Assembly: GCA_965153455.1 (NCBI GenBank)
Contig: OZ234495.1
Span: 6,572,001 to 6,636,000 of the forward strand
Direction of reading: 5' to 3'
Source of the DNA: Sphagnum compactum
Taxonomy: Eukaryota; Bryophyta; Sphagnopsida; Sphagnales
DNA length: 64,000 bases
The notes beneath the pieces were generated by a model. It did not search any database and was not told the DNA's origin. It worked only from the letters and a program-made list of their open reading frames with translations. Both the position numbers and the translations under genes were made by a program. Shown one piece after another: positions 26,356 through 37,449 of the stretch (position 1 is its first letter; each line of letters begins with the position of its first letter).

Positions 26356-26601
26356 ATGGAAATTGAAACAGGGGAAGAAAACGCACCCAAGTATCGTTCT
26401 CCATCTCTTGGTGACACTATTATGGACTGCGGCGTATTCGCTACCTTGAAATTGGCTATACAGGCTGTAGCAGGCCATGCAGCTAGTTTGCACAAGAGTG
26501 CTGAGACTAGGTTGATGGCATGCTGTCGAATGTGGTTAGGCAAAAGGTTGCAAATACCATATGTGAAAGTTCAGTCACAACTTCTAACACAAATTTTTTA
26601 A
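26356..26601 (+). CDS. hypothetical 81-residue open frame (uncertain)
   Basis: An ATG in good context (aaacATGG) opens an 81-codon frame ending in TAA at 26601. Base composition is clearly richer in G+C than the surroundings. The predicted protein starts with an acidic stretch (MEIETGEEN), has SPSLGDTIMDCGVFATLKLA, then a basic, Cys-containing part (RLMACCRMWLGKRL). I recognise no family. There is no intron, and the sequence just upstream contains 'ctatatagct', which could serve as a TATA-like element. It could be a small real gene, the first exon of a longer lost gene, or a captured fragment. The tandem repeats that follow at 26.66 kb argue against a long 3' extension. Confidence 0.25.
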   Translation: MEIETGEENAPKYRSPSLGDTIMDCGVFATLKLAIQAVAGHAASLHKSAETRLMACCRMWLGKRLQIPYVKVQSQLLTQIF

Positions 26602-26658
26602 GCATTGTTCAATTGTGGCAAATCTGTTTGACTGGCTGATTTAGCCTGGGCGGTGGTT

Positions 26659-26826
26659 GAGGCCAGATGATCCAATTTCAGCTTCTAGTGCACTCACAGG
26701 CTCGTCCATGGAGGCCAGATGATCCAATTTCAGCTTCTAGTGCACTCACAGGCTCGCCCATGGACTTGGTGGTTGAGACCAGATGATCCAATTTCAGCTT
26801 CTAGTGCACTCACAGGCTCACCCATG
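26659..26826. repeat. three-unit tandem repeat (52/64-bp unit)
   Basis: Units at 26659-26710, 26711-26762 and 26775-26826 are nearly identical (each contains 'gatccaatttcagcttctag' and 'cactcacaggctc'). The second and third are separated by 12 extra bases ('gacttggtggtt') that also precede or follow the outer units in part. The ancestral unit was therefore probably about 64 bp, with a 12-bp deletion between the first two. Confidence 0.9.
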
Positions 26827-27239
26827 GACTTGCTAGGAGTAGGTGTAGTCCCTAGCCAACCCACTCTCTAGTACATAATTGAGATTGCTACATACCTCTT
26901 TAGCTAGTATTAGCTACTGACCTACCTATTTCACAGGGTCAATAAGAACAACCAGGCTATGGGGTGCAACTCACCCATGACTGCATTCACAGAATAGACA
27001 GGGAAAACAGACAAACAACCAAAAGAGAGGGACAAATAGAGCACACCACAACAACAGTGATGATGTGCAACTCACTACTGTAATGCTACAGACAATACTG
27101 TTGCTTTAAATCCCCTCTCTTAAGAGCAATTCCACAAAGATGGCAAAACGACTCCCAAGTGCTATGTCAGAGATCCATGACACCAGATGTACTCCAACTA
27201 GCTTCATTCAACAGTCATTGAGTATCATCACATACAGCT

Positions 27240-29073
27240 TTACAAATATCTGTTGAGGTATTCATCAACAGTCGTGTACTTGACATCTGGGTACAGTTCA
27301 CTGGCCTCAACATCATCAGGTCCTGGCTCGAAGTACTGGTCCCCCTTCACCAGGATGGAATAAGAGAGTCCAAGAGAGATGTTATTTGGGAAAGGTATCC
27401 CTACAGCCACACAAACCCCACAATGAAAATTTGCATTAAAAATGATGACCTAACTGCAGAGAGCTGATCTGCAACTTTGTGATGGGAGTAAAGAGCTATC
27501 AAGATTACGTTGATCAAGATCATCATGGTTGCAAGAGTTAATTTACATGGACTCTGTCAAACAGTCTGGACAAGACATGCTTACAGTGCTCAACAAACAA
27601 AAGAAGTGTTTTCCAAAAAGCATCTCAGTTAGAGGACTTTTTATCCTTTGTTTTTACCTTCAATCTGCTTCAGTACTTCAGACTCTGGTACATATGTCTT
27701 CTCAAGGTTGTGGCCAATTTTGTTCTCCCACAGCAGCACAACCTCATTTATGCTTTTAATGTTGGGTTCTGGACGAATCAGCAGCTGCTTGTTGAGAGTG
27801 CGAGGATCATCCACTGCTTTGATTGTGAATGTGCCAATGTCTTCTTCAGAATTGAATATGACTGTTCACCCGACAAGCTTTGGTGAGTCGCAACCGAACC
27901 CAAAAGGAAAAAAAATGATCTACACAAGTTCCAGTGGCTGATTTTGCAGGTACTTGCAAAATGTTCCAACACATTTCCCACAGGTAACAGGCAGTTACAG
28001 TATTATCTATGACCCTAGATCAGGCATCACAAAATTCCTCAGATCATGAGCCTTGATGCAAGAGTTGTACATGCAGCAGACAAAAGGGTGAGCTGATGAC
28101 AGACCTTTAGCATTACCATCACCCAAAATGGTAAGTTTATCCCTTGGGGGTGTGGTCAGCTCCCGTTGCCCTAACGAGCCCAAGAAATAGCTGGCAAAGC
28201 TGTTGCTATTCACAAATGTGTATGGGATGCCTGCTGCTTTAATAGCATTGCGGATTTTTACCTTGCCCTGAAAGACCGCATCTGTAGGTTTCGTCCTGAC
28301 ACTTCTCTCAGGATCATTACCAAATTCTGAAGGTAGGAATCTCTGCACCAAGCACAAAAGAAATGGACAATATATCAAACTCCAAAGAAAGATTTGAATC
28401 CCAGTATAAATATATTGATCTGGTAAAAAAAATTAGTGCACGACATGGTATCATAAATGAGTGTCTAGCTGCAAAATTACATGCTTGCTGGGCAGGATAA
28501 TCAACCCAGCCATGATATTCTTCTGAATGCTCACTTGTTCTGCACTTCAATCCCTGCATCTTACAAAATTCAGCAAGGGTTTCAAGTCATGAACCAGAGA
28601 CATACTGTGATGTGTCCCACTTCCTTGATTGCCGCAATCAGTTTGAGTTGATCCCGTAGCTGAGCTCCACCAACTGTTGAGATGACAACATCCACTTGCT
28701 TCAATGCTGCCACAAGACTCTCATGGTCGTGAAGGTCCCCCTGCATTTTGTTGGAGTATTCAGATAGAAATCAAGGACCATGAAACTGTTAGTTCTCTAA
28801 CGAGACATACCCATGTCCTGTCTTTCCTGAACTTCACAAGATATAAAATAAAATTGAAGAAAGAAAAAGTTGGGGGTTGAGTCTATCTACCTCCAAAATT
28901 GTTATGCCGGAAGCCTTGAATGACTCAATCAGCTCTTTCTTTGAGGAGTCGGGTCCTGCTGTGGCTGGGCGAACCAAAGCAAAGGTGGGATGCCCTAGCT
29001 GAGCACTCGCCTTGGTGACGAATGGTCCAATGTGTCCAGTTGCTCCAACCACCAAAATCTTGCTGATTCCCAT
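27240..29073 (-). CDS. PCBER/isoflavone-reductase-like NADPH reductase 1, 5 exons
   Basis: Exons in gene order: 29073-28891, 28740-28606, 28342-28105, 27861-27658, 27400-27240 (TAA). All junctions are GT-AG and join in frame to 306 residues, the size of phenylcoumaran benzylic ether reductases (~308). The N-terminus has the NADPH-binding GATGHIG loop, then GHPTFALVR. Exon 2 has QVDVVISTVGG. Exon 3 begins RFLPSEFGND and has the Lys expected for catalysis (VFQGK, followed by GIPYTFV). Exon 4 has EEDIGTFTIKAVDDPRTLNK. The end is YPDVKYTTVDEYL. This family (NmrA-like short-chain fold, cytosolic) reduces phenylpropanoid dimers, lignans or isoflavonoids with NADPH. Sequence alone does not tell which: PCBER, eugenol synthase-type or another branch. 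The gene has a paralogue at 54.8-56.7 kb. It appears intact. Confidence 0.93.
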
Positions 29074-29936
29074 TGCGTCTTGTTTGCTTTGATGGGAAGA
29101 TCAAGACCAAAATTGAAAGGCTCTGAAAATCAAGATTCGATTGAGTGAGGGGAGCTTAAAACAAAGACCAATTTTTCAGGTCGTGTGAGTATCCTTGTCC
29201 AGTTCTTCCTCCGGAGCAAAAAAAACAAGGACAAGAATGACAAACAGCGTAGCCAAAGCTTAATCAATGATTCACACTTAAGAAGGTTTTCTCCTTTTCC
29301 GAAGCTAGACAACCCCAAGACAATATGCAAGCAAAACTGCATGTGCAAAAGAGCTCCCAAGGTGAAATGCTTCTTGCATTCAAACTGCTTGTATACGCAA
29401 CATTGATGCAACTTCTCCAATATTGGTGACAGAATGACTGAACATGATCATCAACCAACACTGAGATTCTCATCTCCATAAGCAAAACAAATTTTACAAA
29501 CTTGACATTCCTTCATTCCAGTTTCAAGCTGCGAGCATAAGCAAGTACGAGATGCGAATAAAACAAGTTTCATCAAACAACATACAATGGGATTACAAAA
29601 CCAAACGACGAAGTATGAATCCCATCTTGATCAATAGATGAGAAACCTGGCTGCAAATTGTCTGCTTCAAAACATTCACAGAAAATATCATCTCGGGACC
29701 AAACACCATGTTGAAATGATCTCAAACCCACTGCGGATAACAATGCAACAAAAGTTGGGTAGAGATAGAAACTCATCAAAACAACTTGAGAAAGAGAGAA
29801 AAATGATGATGGACCTGAACCTGCAAGTTGTAGGAAGCAAGATTTGAATTGGGTGGTTAACAGCTTGCTTGCACTGTGTTTTGAAAACTTGTGTAATGCA
29901 CAATACCCATGACACAGAAGCACTCAGATTCTTATA
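29074..29936 (-). promoter_or_regulatory. promoter and probable 5'UTR intron of PCBER-like gene 1
   Basis: A TATAAG box (complement of 29931-29936) is conserved with its flank 'TATAAGAATCTGAG' in copy 2 (57296-57301) and in the gene-less third copy (31476-31481). A possible donor, TTGCAG|GTTCAG at 29821/29820, is conserved, and the third copy has a perfect GTGCAG|GTAAGT there. A possible acceptor, GATTTTCAG|AGCC, ends at about 29123. This gives a leader exon of about 80 bases and an intron of about 700 bases in the 5'UTR. It is inferred from conservation only. Confidence 0.5.
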
Positions 29937-30329
29937 AAAACCAAAACATGGACCATGGAAAGCTCAAAATCCACCCCTCCCCTGCCCTGCCCACCTTCCC
30001 AACAGTCTTCCAAATTCTTGTAGCTATGTCTGCTGACCAAATACCTTTGTGATGGTAGGTCACTAGGTACCAAGTACTTGTGCCAATAATGGACATACTG
30101 AAAGGGCCATGAATCATAATCACGCAAAGAAAAAGAGAAAAATGTACTGACTTTTGGTGGCAAAACACTTTAGAATGGGGGTCCAAGGGCTAAATTTTCC
30201 TAGCAACCAATTTGGACTCATTTGAAGTTAAGTTGAATCCTTGAGTTTTGGACCATGCCTTTTGGACCCTAGCTTGCATCTTGGTTCTCCAAATCATGAG
30301 CTCTCTCCTTTGAGCCTTTTTTTTCTTTG

Positions 30330-30500
30330 GCGCCCCGATCTTAGATGTAGGTTGACTAATCGTCGCTGGAGTCAGCTGCGAAGCCAGCGTTCAGTCGACG
30401 CACTCACAGGTAATCAGCTGCTCCCCAACGTCTCGTTGGAGCGCAACGAAAAGGCGCTGATTGATTTGGTAGATGGTCTGTACTTTTTTTCTTTTTAATA
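30330..30500. other. GC-richer island interrupting a dispersed repeat
   Basis: Compared with the inverted copy at 17.9-18.1 kb, this stretch is an extra ~180 bases between two matching flanks. It is clearly richer in G+C and CpG. One plus frame is open through it (WSQLRSQRSVDALTGN, then VSLERNEKALIDL) and looks protein-like. I recognise no family. It may be a captured exon. Confidence 0.4.
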
Positions 30501-31315
30501 TTTTAATTATTTTAATTATTTATTTGGGGTTTGAACCAAGTGATTTTGCCTTCAAAATGATGCCATGTAGGTTTAGCCTCAATTTGCCACTTTTGGGCTC
30601 GCACCCTCATCTAAAGGCCGTGGGTTCAATTGATGACTCTCAGCCAATAGGGTTGCTCTATTTCATTGGACCTTGGACCTTGGACCCTCATCTAAAGTGG
30701 CCATTAAGCGCACACACCCCCACCCAACCCCCCCCCCAATTCTTCCAAAATTCTTATAGCCATGTGTGTATCTTCTCCAGCCTTTTTTTTGTACTGGTGA
30801 TATATTGCCAAAATGTGAAATGAAAAAAAATAAAATTGAAAGAAAGTGATTTTGGAGGTTTTTGGTCACCAGAAGTGAGGGGGAAAAAAAATTAAAAAAT
30901 CGCAAGACCCATCCAGATTAGTGGTTTTCATTGTGTAGCCAAACAAGAGAATGATGATTAACCATTTGTACTCTATTTCTGGCTTATAGCCAGATTTGGC
31001 TAAATCTTCCAGGGTTGATCACAACTTTTTCTCCATCTTCCAATGGAAGATCGCCACTTTTGGCTACAAACAGAAATGACTAAAACATCACTGATCTGCT
31101 CACCTAATACTTTTGTCATGTGGGTACCAAGTACTTGTGGGAATAATGGACATAGTAAAGGTGGGGTGATTAGTGATCAGCCAAAGGAAAAAAAAGAAGA
31201 AAAGGTGCTGAAATTTGGGGAGAGAAAACACTAAAGTACCAAAGGAGAGGGTTGATCACACAAAAGAAAAAAGGAGTGAATTTTTTAGGGAGAAAAAACT
31301 CTTACACAAGCTCCA

Positions 31316-31488
31316 ATATAATGCAACAAAAGTTGGGAGTAGACTAGTAGAGAATGAAAACCAACAAAACAAGCATTGAGAAAAGAGCAAAATTATTATG
31401 AAACTTACCTGCACCTTTTGCTTCAACTGCTTCTAAAAACTCCAATCTGCACACACTATGACACATTCTCATATTCTTATACAAAACA
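31316..31488 (-). pseudogene. third partial copy of the PCBER 5' flank, without gene body
   Basis: This stretch aligns with the leader/promoter segment of both reductase genes: 'atgcaacaaaagttggg', the donor region and the TATAAG box at 31476-31481. No exon of the reductase follows on the minus strand (31.3 down to 30.9 kb). It is cut on its high side by a Helitron-like 3' end at 31489. It shows that at least three copies of this 5' region existed. Confidence 0.6.
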
Positions 31489-31640
31489 CTAGTTTGAACC
31501 CCGTGCCTAATGCACAGGTGTGTTATTTCAACAATGTTTGGTTCATGTTTTAGTTTTTTTTAAGAACTTTTATCTTTTTTATTTTTTTATTTTTATGTTT
31601 TTTATTTTTTTTATTTATTTTGTATAATAAATAACATTTC
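31489..31640 (-). mobile_element. small Helitron-like insertion, 3' terminus
   Basis: Read on the minus strand the segment ends with an imperfect hairpin (CCTGTGC-ATTAG-GCACGGG), then GTTCAAA, then CTAG at 31492-31489, followed by T. This is the classic Helitron 3' end with insertion next to T. Sequence matching the PCBER 5' flank resumes at about 31640, so the insert is about 150 bp. No TC 5' end was identified, which leaves the element incomplete. Confidence 0.5.
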
Positions 31641-31830
31641 AACCCTAAGAAGCTCAAAGCCAAACCCAAGATTCTTCAACTTCCTGTCACTATGTGTCTC
31701 CTCAGCTGATGATGCTTGTGATGATGTGTGATGCTTGTGATGTGTATCTGCTGACGTGCTTTTTTGTTCCAATAATGACACTGCCAAAGGTGGGCAATAT
31801 GAGTAGAAAATGAGGGAAGGAAAAAGGAAA

Positions 31831-33289
31831 GCAAATCAATTGCACTTTGCTTCTTCTTTGTTTGTTGGCCTTGCCTACCAAGAAGGCAAGAAGGATATTG
31901 TGTTTAGATTTTATAGAGTATCGTAGCTTAAGGGATCTTGGGCCCCCTAGGTAATAATAATAGGTCTAATTTTTATATGAGGATTTTTGAAAGATGATAT
32001 TTTGGCTCGTGTTGAAACTTGAGATTATAATATCTTGAAGGATTTTGGTTTCTTTTAGAGGATTTGTTGTTGAAGATTATACTATTTTTGCATGGTAAAA
32101 TATTAGAGTATCCATAATTCTTCTTTTGCCTTAAGATACTTTTCAATGTGAATGGCAAGGCCACAGTGTGACACACATCCCTTGTTTTGTTTGGGGGGGA
32201 AGAAACGGAACAACTCCATTGCATTGCAGGGAGAAAGCAGTACAAGAGAGGAAGAGACCAGGGAATCCTCAGCAGCTCTGGTCACCAGAGCCATACTGAC
32301 TGTGCACACAACACCACCACTTTGTTTCTTGTTTGATATTTTTGAGGATGGGGAAGACTCCTACGAAAGGCACCCACATGGGTTTTCTGAGTTTCACCCT
32401 GTCTTTCTTTTTACCTGAGCGGCTCCACTGCTGCTACCTAGATTTTCACTGCTCTATCTGTCCAGCTACTATGATTCCTCTCGAACCTTGTGCATTAAAT
32501 GCTGACATTCATAATCTCGTCGTACTGAGTTTCAGCCTTTCATATTGAGATTTAATAAAATTTCCTTACTTTACGGATACGCTAAAAGAGGGGTTAGGGG
32601 GTGAAAGGAGGCCCAAAGATAGGGTGAAGACAGGGTGAATTTGTAGATAATCTCTATGTGACCCTGCAAAAATATTTTTCACATTGAAGTCTAATAATTT
32701 TATTTTATTTCCAACCCCGACCTTAAACTAGGACTGCAAATAGGTGGGACACTACTAATAGCAAACCACCTGGACCAATCATTATGATTGGCCAATCACA
32801 AGCAGGGACCAGTAGTCAGATCACATTTATTACACTCTTCATTGACAGGTCTTAGGCTTTGCTCTTGTGTCTTTTACCAGCATCGGCACACTCTACAAAA
32901 ATGCTGGGCAAAACCATTTTGCTAAGCCAAACTGGCATGTTTTTACCTTTCTTTCTGAATTTTAATGGTTTAGTACTTGGCTCTCTAGATTAGTACTTAG
33001 ATTTGTACCAAGGTGTGGTTATCACTCTTTATAGTGTTTCTATCCTCTAGTTTGTGTATTTCAGTTTTAGGGTTGATGAAAAGCTGTGAATTCTAATGCC
33101 CCTTTACACTAGAGTCTGAGAGTCCATGACCATCAAAAATTTTAAAATTATGAGTAGAAGAAAACTGTGGAAAACCATTTTTGGGTCAAGTTTACTTTAC
33201 ACAAGGTTGAAAAACCAAGGATCCAAGGAAATGTAAGTGGATAAAAAATTAGCATTAAATGCATTATGAATAATGTTTCATCTTTTAAC
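31831..33289. repeat. intergenic DNA with a dispersed-repeat copy (32.38-32.72 kb)
   Basis: About 32380-32720 matches about 51930-52200 in the same orientation ('ataaaatttccttactttg', 'gggggtgaaaggag') and about 34190-34410 inverted. The short open frame at 32152-32418 overlaps this family and has no recognisable domain. About 33030-33080 belongs to the family also seen at 57.6 kb ('gttgatgaaaagctgtg'). Confidence 0.6.
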
Positions 33290-33760
33290 AATTGCCGCCA
33301 AGCCCATGGTCTAGGTGATCGCCTTGACAACAAGTCCATTAAACCATTGGGCTCAAAAAATTGTGATTGGTTAGATTTTGATTATTCAAACTTAGATTGT
33401 TATTATAACCTTTTTGAGGCGGGTTGAACGTTTGTTAAACCATGTGCCCAAAAAGCCATGATTGGTTTGCAAACTATTTTTCATGAGTTTTTCTCAATTT
33501 TTTTAATTAACGTTTTTTGAACTTGGGTGCAAAGTTCATTAGCCCATGGGCCTAAAAGGTTGTGACCATTTGGAATTCTTTTAAATAAATTTTCTCCAAA
33601 AGAATTTTTTTTTGAAGGTGGGCACAAAATTTGTTAACCCATGGTCCAAAAAAGTTGTGATTGGTCAATATTTTTTTACATATTTTTTCTCATTTTTAAA
33701 TTAAAAAATGAGCATGAAGTTTGTTAGCCCATGGGCCAAAAAAGCTATGTTTGTTCGATT
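33290..33760. repeat. diverged tandem repeat, five ~90-105-bp units
   Basis: An anchor close to 'cccatgggcccaaaaaagtt' followed by 'gtgattggtt' recurs near 33340, 33440, 33544, 33639 and 33727. It is separated by AT-rich sequence that ends in 'gttcattag/gtttgttaa'. No gene is present. Confidence 0.75.
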
Positions 33761-34009
33761 GGATTTTTTTCTCTTCCATGATCCATGGGGCTCCTACCTA
33801 CTAATTGAAATGATGAAAGTGAAGAAAGTGGAGAAAGAAGGAAAGGAAGGAAAGTGATATATATTTTTTAAAAAGAAAAACTTTAAACAACAGTAAAAAC
33901 AGTTACATAAAATATCAAATTAAAATTTCAAAATTACATAAAATAATTAGCTACCCCTTTTTGGCCTTGTTATAATATGTTGGCACTTCAATAAAATATA
34001 TTTTCACTA

Positions 34010-34620
34010 AATGAAAGAGGAGAACTAGCTAACTATGGTGGTTTATTTTGGGCATTTGGGCTCTTTCAGTGTCATTTCAGCTTTTTGCTTTCTTGATGAC
34101 GTAAAACAAGGGCAACGAAACCAAGGTGGATACATAGCACCTGGTCCAGTTTGTGTGGATGCATAGCACCTGGCCCAGTTTGACATAAATTGTTTGTGTT
34201 TTTTGCAAAACAATAGAGTCACCCTCTGTGACTTTCACCCCTTATCCCCTCTTTTAGTGGTATCTGCAAAGTAAGGAAATTTTAGTAAATCTGGGTGTGA
34301 AATGCAGAAGCTCAGCACTTATTGCACACGGTTCGAGAGTAATTATAATAGTTGTACAGGTAGGAGCAGGGAATATTACGTATAGTAAAGGAAGAAAGTA
34401 GCTTCCCCTGACTCGGGACGGACAGTAGCTAAATATAGCCGGAATCGATGGCTGCGTGACCGTCGCGTTCCCAATAAGGGGAGCCGAATGTGGAGCCCGT
34501 GGGGGCAAAATGTGGACCCGTGTGGACAGGCGCAGATGTGGTAGTGACTGAGCCTTGGAGTTCCAACCATAAGGCTCCAAATGGCTGAAGAAAAGCTCAG
34601 TCCTCAGCCAAGTGGCACCC
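34010..34620. repeat. composite of dispersed-repeat fragments
   Basis: About 34010-34190 matches 57700-57900 and 45030-45260 in direct orientation ('gaggagaactagct', 'acataaattgtttgtg'). A 27-bp unit with 'gcatagcacctgg' is tandemly duplicated at 34130-34185. About 34190-34410 is the inverted copy of the 32.4-kb family. 34390-34560 is GC-richer and unrecognised. Confidence 0.6.
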
Positions 34621-34845
34621 TGCCATCGCGCTGACGCCAGATTTAGCCAAACTGATTTAGTTTGATTTAGTTTGTGATTTAACCAAACTGGCGATTATCC
34701 ACAAATTGATATAGCCAAATTTAGCTATAGATTTCAAGAATAGTTGCAAAGTGAGGCTGAGACTAATAGTAGTTTTCATTAATATAAATAAAAAACCCTT
34801 AAAGAATACATGTGTATGGAAATTTATCTTTTTTATAGAACTATG

Positions 34846-35319
34846 CACAGGTGTGTGTGTATTTGACAGTACATTATTACATATAGTAAAGGACGCCATG
34901 AAGCTTTTTTTCATCACGTGACCCATCCATCCATCCGTCACAAGAATTTTTTTTAAATAATTAAAAAATAGAGATGGGTAGTTTTAAAAATTGAAATGCC
35001 CTAACCTTTGTAAAGAACAGATTCCGCTTGATAATGTGCCCTCCAGATACACTAAAACAATTCTGCCAAGTGCTTTACAAATTTGAGGCCACTTATTATT
35101 GGCTGAAGTGAACCGACAGCCAGTAGCACACACCACAAAGGTGGGATGGATGATGGTCACAAGCAGTGCAAACATCAAGATTTTCAGCGGCCAGGGTTCC
35201 CATGAATACGTGCGGAATGTGATATATGGAGAGGTTTTGGAAATGTAGTTTGTAGTTGTAATTTTGTAATATGTACCGTCAAATACACACACCTGTGCAT
35301 TAGGCACGGGGTTCAAACT
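34846..35319 (+). mobile_element. Helitron-like 3' end in opposite orientation
   Basis: At about 35285-35319 the plus strand carries the same 3' terminal hairpin as 31489-31524: CCTGTGC-ATTAG-GCACGGG, then GTTCAAA, with CTTG in place of CTAG. The subterminal 'gtcaaatacacacacctgtgc' is present inverted at 34844-34865. A 'tatagtaaagga' word at about 34881 and 34380 may mark related 5' regions. The long minus-strand open frame 34984-35445 runs across the terminus and is not a credible gene. Confidence 0.4.
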
Positions 35320-35829
35320 TGTATATATGTAACAGTAGTGCAGGCGCTCTAAAAAAAGGAAACACAGGACGAAACTCAGTTTACCACTAAAATTGGTGGA
35401 AAAACTAGTTTGGGTCCTAGTAATTTCCTTTTGTAAAATTTTCATTCCCAGTTACGCGTTTGATGGCCGATTATGCCGAAACTGGCCGTTCTCGCCCCCT
35501 AATTGCCTGACTTTACGGATAACTCTAATTGATGAATACTTTTTATCTATAAAGTAATCTTGGGTTTCAGCCTCACTTTGATCCTGACATCCTCTCTTCT
35601 TTTTCGGCTATCCATAGAGTGCACGAAACTGAGGACCAGTCCTGAAAACACAGGATGCAGTCCTCAAAAGTGACTGCCATGGTCACTTTTCTAACCACAC
35701 TACATGGCCTTCAGACCAGAGGGCTACATAGTAGGGGTGAAGTAGGTTAGGCCTCCCTACTTAATGAGCTATGGGCTACCTGCCTATCTATGTACTTACC
35801 CATGGGGCTATATATGAATTACTTAGGGA

Positions 35830-36740
35830 GATATTTAATAGTTATTAGGGGACTATTTAGGAGCTATCTAGGAATTTTTTTAATTTTTTAAGTTACTTAG
35901 GAACTACTAATTAGGATACATAGAGAGCTATTGAGGAGTGACTTAGACGACTATTTAGGGGCTACCTATGGGACTGTTTAGGGGTTATCTAGGGAGCTAT
36001 TTAGGAGGTTATATTGAGGGCTATTTTGGGGTTACCTAGAGGGTATATAAAAGATTACTTAGGGACTTCCTTACTTAGGGGATATTTATAAGGTTTCATA
36101 TGGGGTCACTTAGGGGCTATTTGGGTTATTTTGTGATTATTTAAGAGATTACCTAGAGATTTCCTAAGTTAGGGGACACTTATAGGATTACATATAGGGT
36201 CACCTAGGGTTTATTTTGGGGCCATCCAAGGAGCAATTTAAGATACTATCTAGAGATTTTTTAAGTTAGGGGATATTTATAGGGTTACATATAACACCAC
36301 TTGGGGCTTATTTTGGGGCTATTTAGGGGATTATTTAAGAGATTACGTAAGGATTTCCTAAGTTAAGGGATACTTATAGAGTTATATATGGGGTTATTTT
36401 AGGGTGAACTAGGGACTTTTTAAGTTATAGGAAGCTTGGGGGGCTATTATTGAGGTTACATAAGTTATTTTAAAGGCTATTTAAGGGGTTATTTGGGTCA
36501 TTTCCTAAGGTTTTCCTAAATTATCGATACCTAACGGATATTTGTGAAGTTACATAAGGGGTTATTTAAGGGTTACCTAGGGGATTATTTATGGGGATAC
36601 ATGAGGAACTATTTAAGACTTACTTAAGGAGATACTTACTAAGGATTACATAAAGGCCTTAAGGGATACTTAGTTGTTATTTACAAGGTTATTTAGGTGA
36701 AAAACTATGTAAGGTGCTACATAGTGCCTATGTAGGTGTC
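35830..36740. repeat. degenerate short-unit satellite ('ttaggggctat')
   Basis: About 900 bp are built of variants of a roughly 10-13-bp unit close to 'ttaggggctat' or 'ttagggattac', with frequent insertions such as 'ggatacttata'. A CACTA word lies at 35698 and a TAGTG at 36745, but their flanks do not match. Confidence 0.8.
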
Positions 36741-37445
36741 TATAAGCACTACCAAAATCATAATCCAGACCCCTAATCTTCATCCCCACTCCTAAACCTT
36801 AAAACTAAGAGCATAATTCAAAATTTTCAACCTTGTGCAAAAAGGTGAATCGTAACCTTTGCTTTAAACTCATAAATTTTGTTTCATAGGTGGGGATTAT
36901 GTAAGGGGAGCACCTCCCACTTACTTATTTTTCATTTTTCACTAGGAAATTGTGATTTTCATCTTCAAATCATGTTTATAGCTTATTTATGTTTCATGGG
37001 TGGGGATCATATAAAGGGGATCATTTCCCATTTTATTTTTTTTCATTTTTCACTTGGAGATCATGGCTTCATCTTCAAGCCGCAATTCTACTTCTATAGT
37101 GATTCCAAGTTTTTACTCTTGTTAACCTTTGGTTGCAAGAGATGGAAGCTGAGTTAGTTCATTTAATTTATCATATGCTCCATGGTCAACTCCATGCGAG
37201 AATTCACTTCTGGATGTTTTTGCAATTCAAATTCAATTGAAAAATGAAATGCTTTGGCCATGGATTGCATAGTTGGTCACGAAATTTTTGCCATGATCTC
37301 TTCCTTCTTTTCAACTAGCTTTGTCATTTCATCAAATGTCTTAGCTTGTTTATATATCAATTGTTATTGCAGCTTTAGCAATAACCCAATGATGAAATGT
37401 TTTAACACCAATGCATTGATTCTAGCAAAGATTAAATTAGTTTTT
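36741..37445. repeat. two-unit ~112-bp tandem repeat and flank
   Basis: Units beginning near 36880 and 36992 share 'tttcat(a/g)ggtgggga' and 'catttttcac', the latter followed by 'ttggagatcatgg' or 'taggaaattgtg'. The open frame across them (36879-37157) is a consequence of the repeat. Otherwise nothing is recognised. Confidence 0.6.
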
Positions 37446-37449
37446 TCAT

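Larger units (their letters stand above)
27120..29990. repeat. duplicated block, copy 1 (contains PCBER-like gene 1)
   Basis: The whole block, from about 120 bp beyond the stop codon to about 900 bp upstream of the ATG, aligns with about 54235-57355 in the same orientation. Exons, introns, 3' flank and promoter are all shared. Copy 1 has about 310 bp (about 29123-29435) in the presumed 5'UTR intron that copy 2 lacks. Copy 2 has about 430 bp inserted 3' of the gene. Confidence 0.88.
29950..31830. repeat. cluster of diverged repeats from the PCBER 5' flank
   Basis: Four stretches resemble one another: about 29950-30190, 30700-30880, 31110-31260 and 31640-31830. Shared words are 'attcttgtagctatgt', 'ggtaccaagtacttgtg' and 'aataatggacat'. 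The first is contiguous with the promoter side of gene 1, so the cluster may have grown by local duplication. No gene is seen. A segment at about 30220-30600 matches, inverted, 17935-18110. Confidence 0.6.

Noticed and set aside
34984-35445. 153-codon minus-strand open frame
   Set aside because: It runs across a Helitron-like 3' terminus that is repeated elsewhere, matches no family that I recognise, and has no splice or promoter context.
35698-36747. Possible fourth CACTA element around the 35.8-kb satellite
   Set aside because: The end resemblance is only about 8-9 of 12 bases and the flanking triplets (CCA and CCT) differ.
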